Part shown: positions 33,650-37,374 of the stretch, piece after piece
How the letters are laid out: the number at the start of each line of letters is the position of its first letter
Numbering within the stretch: the first letter of the stretch is position 1
From: an uncultured Bacilli bacterium
GTDB taxonomy: Bacteria > Bacillota_I > Bacilli_A > RFN20 > CAG-826
Assembly (NCBI GenBank): GCA_944372115.1
Contig: CALVYH010000002.1
Coordinates: 168,864-206,237 of the forward strand
Length of the DNA: 37,374 bases
Direction of reading: 5' to 3'
Position numbers and translations under genes: made by a program
Notes under the pieces: model-generated
What the model was told of the DNA's origin: nothing
Database searches by the model: none
What the model saw: only the letters and a program-made list of their open reading frames with translations

Positions 33650-33657
33650 AATTTTGT

Positions 33658-34659
33658 ATGGGCAACGATTTTAAAGATAGAGTTACTATTTATGAAGTTG
33701 CTAAAGCTGCTGGAGTTTCTCTTGCTACTGTTTCAAGAGTCATAAACAATACTTCGACAGTTAAAGACGAAACAAAAAATAAAGTTTTAGCAATAATTAA
33801 AAAATTAGGTTATAAACCATCAGGTTTAGCTCAAGCTTTAGCAACCAATAAAACAACAACTATTGGTGTTATTATTCCTTCAGCAAATTATGTTTATATT
33901 GCTAACATGTTAAACGGAATTATTGAAATCTGTAAAAGTAAAAATTTTACAGTTTCTTTATATACAACTTCACATTCTAGAAGCGATGCTATTGAATCAA
34001 TTGAAAAAATCATTAAATCACATGTTGATGGTGTAATTGTTTTCGATGATGAGCTAAATGAAGAAGATATTGAACTATTTAATAATTATGCTGTCCCTGT
34101 TGTAGCTGTAAATAATAGAATTATCGCTTCAAAAATTGCATGTATTCCTTTTGGATATGAACATTTAATTAAAAAAGTTATTACTGATTATTTTACAAAA
34201 GGTGATAAAAAGATGAATTTCCTTCATGTTCATAATGCTGGTCGTCTTTTATCACGTGTTGAAAATGCATTTATTCAAACTCATTTAGAAAATGATAGAG
34301 AATATGATATTACAAATTGCGATGATTCTTATCAAAGAACTTATCAAGATTTTAAAGAAAGATTTAAACGTGTAAAAAAAGAATATGTTATTGCATATCG
34401 TGATTCGATTGCAGCAGCAGTTATGAATGCAGCTCAAGATATGGGACTTTCTATTCCTGAAGATATCGAAGTTTTATCGATTATTGGAACAAAATATTCA
34501 TCAATTATTCGTCCAACTATTACAAACCTTTATATTGACATGCAAGAGGTCGGTAAAAGATCAATGTATATGCTAGTTGATTTAATTAACGGGCAATTAC
34601 AAGACAAAGAGTATAAATTTGAATCAATATATGTTAAAAAAGATTCAACTAAGTTTTAA
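33658..34659 (+). CDS. LacI/GalR-family transcriptional regulator, CcpA-like
   Basis: The 333-residue protein has an N-terminal helix-turn-helix (VTIYEVAKAAGVSLATVSRV) and a hinge helix (KPSGLAQALATNKTTTIGVI near residue 57). A periplasmic-binding-protein-like ligand domain follows. The late segment NAAQDMGLSIPEDIEVLSI and RPTITNLYIDMQEVG resembles Bacillus CcpA closely. CcpA acts with phosphorylated HPr in carbon catabolite control, but whether this protein does so cannot be told. It is divergent from the aminotransferase-PEPCK operon, a natural catabolite-repression target, across a palindrome-rich gap. Confidence 0.85.
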   Translation: MGNDFKDRVTIYEVAKAAGVSLATVSRVINNTSTVKDETKNKVLAIIKKLGYKPSGLAQALATNKTTTIGVIIPSANYVYIANMLNGIIEICKSKNFTVSLYTTSHSRSDAIESIEKIIKSHVDGVIVFDDELNEEDIELFNNYAVPVVAVNNRIIASKIACIPFGYEHLIKKVITDYFTKGDKKMNFLHVHNAGRLLSRVENAFIQTHLENDREYDITNCDDSYQRTYQDFKERFKRVKKEYVIAYRDSIAAAVMNAAQDMGLSIPEDIEVLSIIGTKYSSIIRPTITNLYIDMQEVGKRSMYMLVDLINGQLQDKEYKFESIYVKKDSTKF

Positions 34660-34714
34660 ATTTTTATATTTTTTATTATAATAACAAAGTTGTCTTTAAA
34701 GGAGAGTAAATATT

Positions 34715-35425
34715 ATGGATATTTATGAAGAATATATAAGAACTATTAACGATTTTCCTATTGAAGGAATTAAATTTAGAGATATCACCCCTCTTTTAGC
34801 AAACGGTGACGCTTTCCATCAAGTTATCATGGATTTAAATAAGGAATTACCTTCATATGATAATTGGGACAAAATTATTGCTGCCGAAAGTAGAGGTTTT
34901 ATTTTTGCTGCTCCTTTATGTTCAATGAATAACAAAGGGTTAATCTTAGCTAGAAAAGCTGGAAAATTACCTTTAGTTGGTTATCGTAAATCTTATGATT
35001 TAGAGTATGGTAAAAATACAATTGAAATTCCTAAAGACGCTATTAAACCTGGCGATAAAGTTATTATTATGGATGATTTAATTGCTACAGGCGGAAGCGC
35101 TAAAGCAATGGTTGATTTAGTTTTAGATGCCGGAGGAATTCCAATCATGGGATTATTCTTAATCGAACTTCGTTCATTGGAAGGTTATAAAAAACTCGGT
35201 ATCCCTGTAGTTTCTATTGTTAATTATGGATTACATGCTAATGATTTATTAATGATTAATAATAAAAAACATAAAATGTGTAAATACAAAGAAAAAGTTA
35301 ATGAAAATGAAATTAAAGTTTTCTTCGAAGATGGTAGCGAAGAAGTTATTCATAAAAACGATATTATTTCAATTGTTCAAGTTGAAAAGAGTGGAAGACA
35401 AACTTATATCAAATATCGTGATTAA
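34715..35425 (+). CDS. apt: Adenine phosphoribosyltransferase with C-terminal extension
   Basis: Salvages adenine to AMP with PRPP. The core (1-175) has FPIEGIKFRDITPLL near the N-terminus, AAESRGFIFAAPL near residue 56 and LARKAGKLPL. The PRPP loop VIIMDDLIATGGSAKAMV near residue 112 is intact. Bacterial Apt is about 170-180 residues. This one has 236, with about 60 extra (KMCKYKEKVNENEIKVFFED onward) that I do not recognise. The tail looks strand-rich and charged. AAAGGAG precedes the ATG, and a TATAAT lies at 34677-34682. It is followed 22 nt later by tyrS. Confidence 0.92.
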   Translation: MDIYEEYIRTINDFPIEGIKFRDITPLLANGDAFHQVIMDLNKELPSYDNWDKIIAAESRGFIFAAPLCSMNNKGLILARKAGKLPLVGYRKSYDLEYGKNTIEIPKDAIKPGDKVIIMDDLIATGGSAKAMVDLVLDAGGIPIMGLFLIELRSLEGYKKLGIPVVSIVNYGLHANDLLMINNKKHKMCKYKEKVNENEIKVFFEDGSEEVIHKNDIISIVQVEKSGRQTYIKYRD

Positions 35426-35447
35426 TTAATTATTTGAAAGGAAATTT

Positions 35448-36698
35448 ATGGCAAATATTATTGATGAATTAAACTGGAGAGGATTAATTAAGGATTACTC
35501 AAATGAAGAACATTTAAAAGAAATGTTTAATAAAAAACAAACAATTTATTGTGGATTTGATCCTTCTGCATCCTCAATGCATATTGGTAATTTCGTTATG
35601 ATTTCTATTTTAATGAGATTGCAAAAAGCCGGTCATAGAATTATTGCAATTGCTGGAGGAGCAACTGGAATGATCGGTGATCCATCCGGAAAAAGTAAAG
35701 AAAGAAGTTTCTTAACTCCTGAAAAAGTAAAAGAAAATACTGAAGGAATTAAAGCACAATTATCTCGTTTTTTAGATTTAGATGATCCTGAAAAAGGAGT
35801 TATGCTTAATAACTATGATTGGATTTCTAAAATTTCACTTTTAGAATATTTAAGAGATTATGCAAAATTCTTTAATATTAACTATATGTTATCTAAAGAT
35901 ATTATTTCTTCTAGATTAGATGCAGGAATTTCTTTAACAGAATTTTCATATATGACTCTTCAATCTATTGATTTTTATAAATTATGGAAAGAATACAATT
36001 GTCACATCCAAATTGGCGGAAGTGATCAATGGGGAAATTTAACTGCTGGATTAGAACTAATTAGAAAACTTGAAGGTGTTGATGCTGAAGCTGAATGTAT
36101 GACAGCTCATTTAATCACAAGAAGTGATGGCAAAAAATTTGGTAAGAGTGAAGATGGTGCACTTTTCTTAGATAGAAAACTTACTTCACCATATAAACTT
36201 TATCAATTCTTCATCAACCAAAGTGATGAAGATGCAATTCGCTATTTAAAAGTTTTCACTTTCTTAAGCAAAGAAGAAATTGAAAATATTGAAAGAGAAC
36301 ATTTAGCAAATCTTGGTCAAAGAATTGGTCAAAAAGCATTGGCTTATGAAGTTGTTAAAACTATTCATTCAAAAGAAGATGCTGATGAAGCTAAAAAAAT
36401 GAGTGAAGTTTTATTCTCTGGAAATGTTAATGAATTAAGTGAAAATGCTATTGAAGAATTATTTGGAGCAATGAAAGTTAAAGTTGAGCCAATGGCTTTG
36501 GAAGATTTACTTATTACTTTAAAAGCTGCATCTTCAAAAAGAGAAGCTCGTGAATTTATTAAAAATAATGCAGTCTCTCTTAATGGTACAAAAATTAATG
36601 ATGCAACAAAAGTTATCGATTCATCTTTTGCTCTTCATGGAAAATATTTAATTTTAAGAAGAGGCAAAAAGAATTATTATCTTGGCGAATTAAAATAG
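35448..36698 (+). CDS. tyrS: Tyrosyl-tRNA synthetase
   Basis: Charges tRNA-Tyr. The 416-residue product is a typical bacterial TyrRS, with CGFDPSASSMHIGNFV near residue 36 (HIGH-type motif) and QIGGSDQWGNLTAGLEL. KFGKSEDGALFLD near residue 230 is the KMSKS equivalent. A C-terminal S4 RNA-binding domain (SSKREAREFIKNNAVSLNG) completes it. AAAGGAAA precedes the ATG. No T-box leader is seen in front, unlike leuS, so control probably comes through apt readthrough. Confidence 0.97.
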   Translation: MANIIDELNWRGLIKDYSNEEHLKEMFNKKQTIYCGFDPSASSMHIGNFVMISILMRLQKAGHRIIAIAGGATGMIGDPSGKSKERSFLTPEKVKENTEGIKAQLSRFLDLDDPEKGVMLNNYDWISKISLLEYLRDYAKFFNINYMLSKDIISSRLDAGISLTEFSYMTLQSIDFYKLWKEYNCHIQIGGSDQWGNLTAGLELIRKLEGVDAEAECMTAHLITRSDGKKFGKSEDGALFLDRKLTSPYKLYQFFINQSDEDAIRYLKVFTFLSKEEIENIEREHLANLGQRIGQKALAYEVVKTIHSKEDADEAKKMSEVLFSGNVNELSENAIEELFGAMKVKVEPMALEDLLITLKAASSKREAREFIKNNAVSLNGTKINDATKVIDSSFALHGKYLILRRGKKNYYLGELK

Positions 36699-36718
36699 CA
36701 CTTTCTTTAAAAAAGTTG

Positions 36719-36747
36719 TTGTTTTAAATACTGTTCTATGATATATT
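36719..36747 (+). promoter_or_regulatory. Promoter of the tRNA-Asp/tRNA-Phe operon
   Basis: TTGTTT (36719-36724), a 17-base spacer and TATATT (36742-36747) with a TGA extension. A short hairpin AAAGCAC / GTGCTTT (36751-36769) lies between it and the mature tRNA-Asp. Confidence 0.6.
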
Positions 36748-36773
36748 ATTAAAGCACGTCAAGTGCTTTATGC

Positions 36774-36849
36774 GGATCAGTGGTGTAGCGGTTAACATGC
36801 CACTCTGTCACAGTGGAGATCGCGAGTTCGATTCTCGTCTGATCCGCCA
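36774..36849 (+). tRNA. tRNA-Asp (anticodon GTC)
   Basis: A 76-nt cloverleaf with encoded CCA. The acceptor GGATCAG pairs with CTGATCC, and the discriminator G is as expected for Asp. The anticodon loop CTGTCAC has GTC at 36807-36809, and the T-loop TTCGATT is present. Confidence 0.97.
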
Positions 36850-36874
36850 TTTTTTAAAGAAAAGTATAAATTTT

Positions 36875-36950
<76 letters not shown>

Positions 36951-37061
36951 TTCCGGAATTATCCGAACTATAGTACATATCAAGATTTGATGGTTATTAC
37001 CGACAATATCTATGATTTCTTAGCTCGTAACAAATATAAATATTTAGAAGATTTACTTTAA
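36951..37061 (+). pseudogene. C-terminal gene remnant abutting tRNA-Phe
   Basis: Directly after the tRNA CCA, a frame without a start codon encodes 36 residues. It begins FRNYPNYSTYQDLMV, ends NKYKYLEDLL, and stops with TAA. The composition is protein-like (aromatic and charged mix) and unlike random AT-rich sequence, so it is probably the tail of a lost gene. I do not recognise the family. The terminator stem overlaps its last codons. Confidence 0.45.
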
Positions 37062-37078
37062 ATGGTAAATCTTTTTTT
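37049..37078 (+). terminator. Rho-independent terminator of the tRNA operon
   Basis: AGATTTAC (37049-37056) pairs exactly with GTAAATCT (37065-37072) over an 8-base loop, followed by a T-run. Confidence 0.75.
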
Positions 37079-37374
37079 ATTTTGTTTTTAAAAAAAATTC
37101 AAAGTAAGCATAAAATTCGAACCGTTCGAACATATCTTTACTAATTTACATAATTTTTATAATTCCGAAGTATTATGTTTTAGCTTTTAAACATTATGAT
37201 GAATCAAGGAATCATAATTTTAAAATAATTAAGGTCATTAAGAAAGTTTTAAAAAACTCTTTTATTAATTTTTAAAGTTAATAACTCTTTTTGATATAAC
37301 CTGACTTTGGAGTTTTACCCCTAAAATAAGGTGCTCTAAAATTCAATATTGAGAAAATTTTGTATATCTTTGTT
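37079..37374. other. Unassigned AT-rich region at the window end
   Basis: No convincing gene on either strand. It contains a perfect 7-1-7 palindrome TTCGAAC-C-GTTCGAA (37116-37130). A start-less stretch of about 40 codons from near 37140 ends TAA near 37276. A direct repeat AACTCTTTT lies at 37256-37264 and 37283-37291, and inverted TTATTAA/TTAATAA lies between these. It could be decayed mobile or accessory sequence. Confidence 0.35.

Overview
The window is very AT-rich, densely packed bacterial chromosome. The gene families and gene order point to a low-GC Gram-positive lineage (Bacillota or the neighbouring Mycoplasmatota). The run gmk-priA-...-rsmB-like-rlmN-stp-prkC-rpe-...-rpmB is a reduced form of the Bacillus core cluster, with rpoZ, coaBC, def, fmt and rsgA missing from their usual places. 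Every long gene reads through in the standard code with Trp as TGG. Nearly all stops are TAA or TAG, and the only TGA stop seen is that of the PP2C phosphatase. The genus cannot be read from the sequence.

Layout. 1-2757: the 3' part of an ATP-grasp gene, inorganic pyrophosphatase, a choline-kinase-like gene on the minus strand, and trmL. 2750-12810: a minus-strand NFACT/RqcH-like gene, then gmk, priA, a DUF1904-like gene, a decayed rsmB, rlmN, a PP2C phosphatase and its partner Ser/Thr kinase, rpe, and a membrane protein of unknown function. 12874-13065: rpmB on the minus strand. 13485-18921: a three-gene jetA-jetB-jetC (Wadjet/MksFEB) operon with no jetD. 18971-22680: glgC-glgD-glgA for glycogen synthesis. 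22785-25401: a T-box leader and leuS. 25530-26940: coaX and an ECF S-component, a likely pantothenate uptake and phosphorylation pair. 26979-30649: pepV, a trmB gene fused in frame to an M42 aminopeptidase, and ytpR. 30646-33430 (minus): an aminotransferase followed by a PEP-carboxykinase homologue. These are divergent from a CcpA-like LacI-family regulator at 33658. 34715-36698: apt and tyrS. 36774-36950: tRNA-Asp and tRNA-Phe. After these come a short gene remnant, a terminator and about 300 bases of unassigned sequence.

The most unusual items are these. (1) A complete SMC-type JetABC set sits among housekeeping genes without the TOPRIM nuclease JetD. This suggests either a condensin-like MksBEF use or a broken defence island. 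(2) The RsmB homologue has lost both catalytic cysteines. (3) TrmB and an M42 peptidase form one reading frame, while the internal ribosome site and start are kept. (4) A divergent PEPCK with conserved catalytic residues is paired with an aminotransferase and faces a LacI-type regulator across a promoter region rich in palindromes. (5) Several genes have a -10 box only 6-10 nt before the ATG and no Shine-Dalgarno, which implies leaderless mRNAs.
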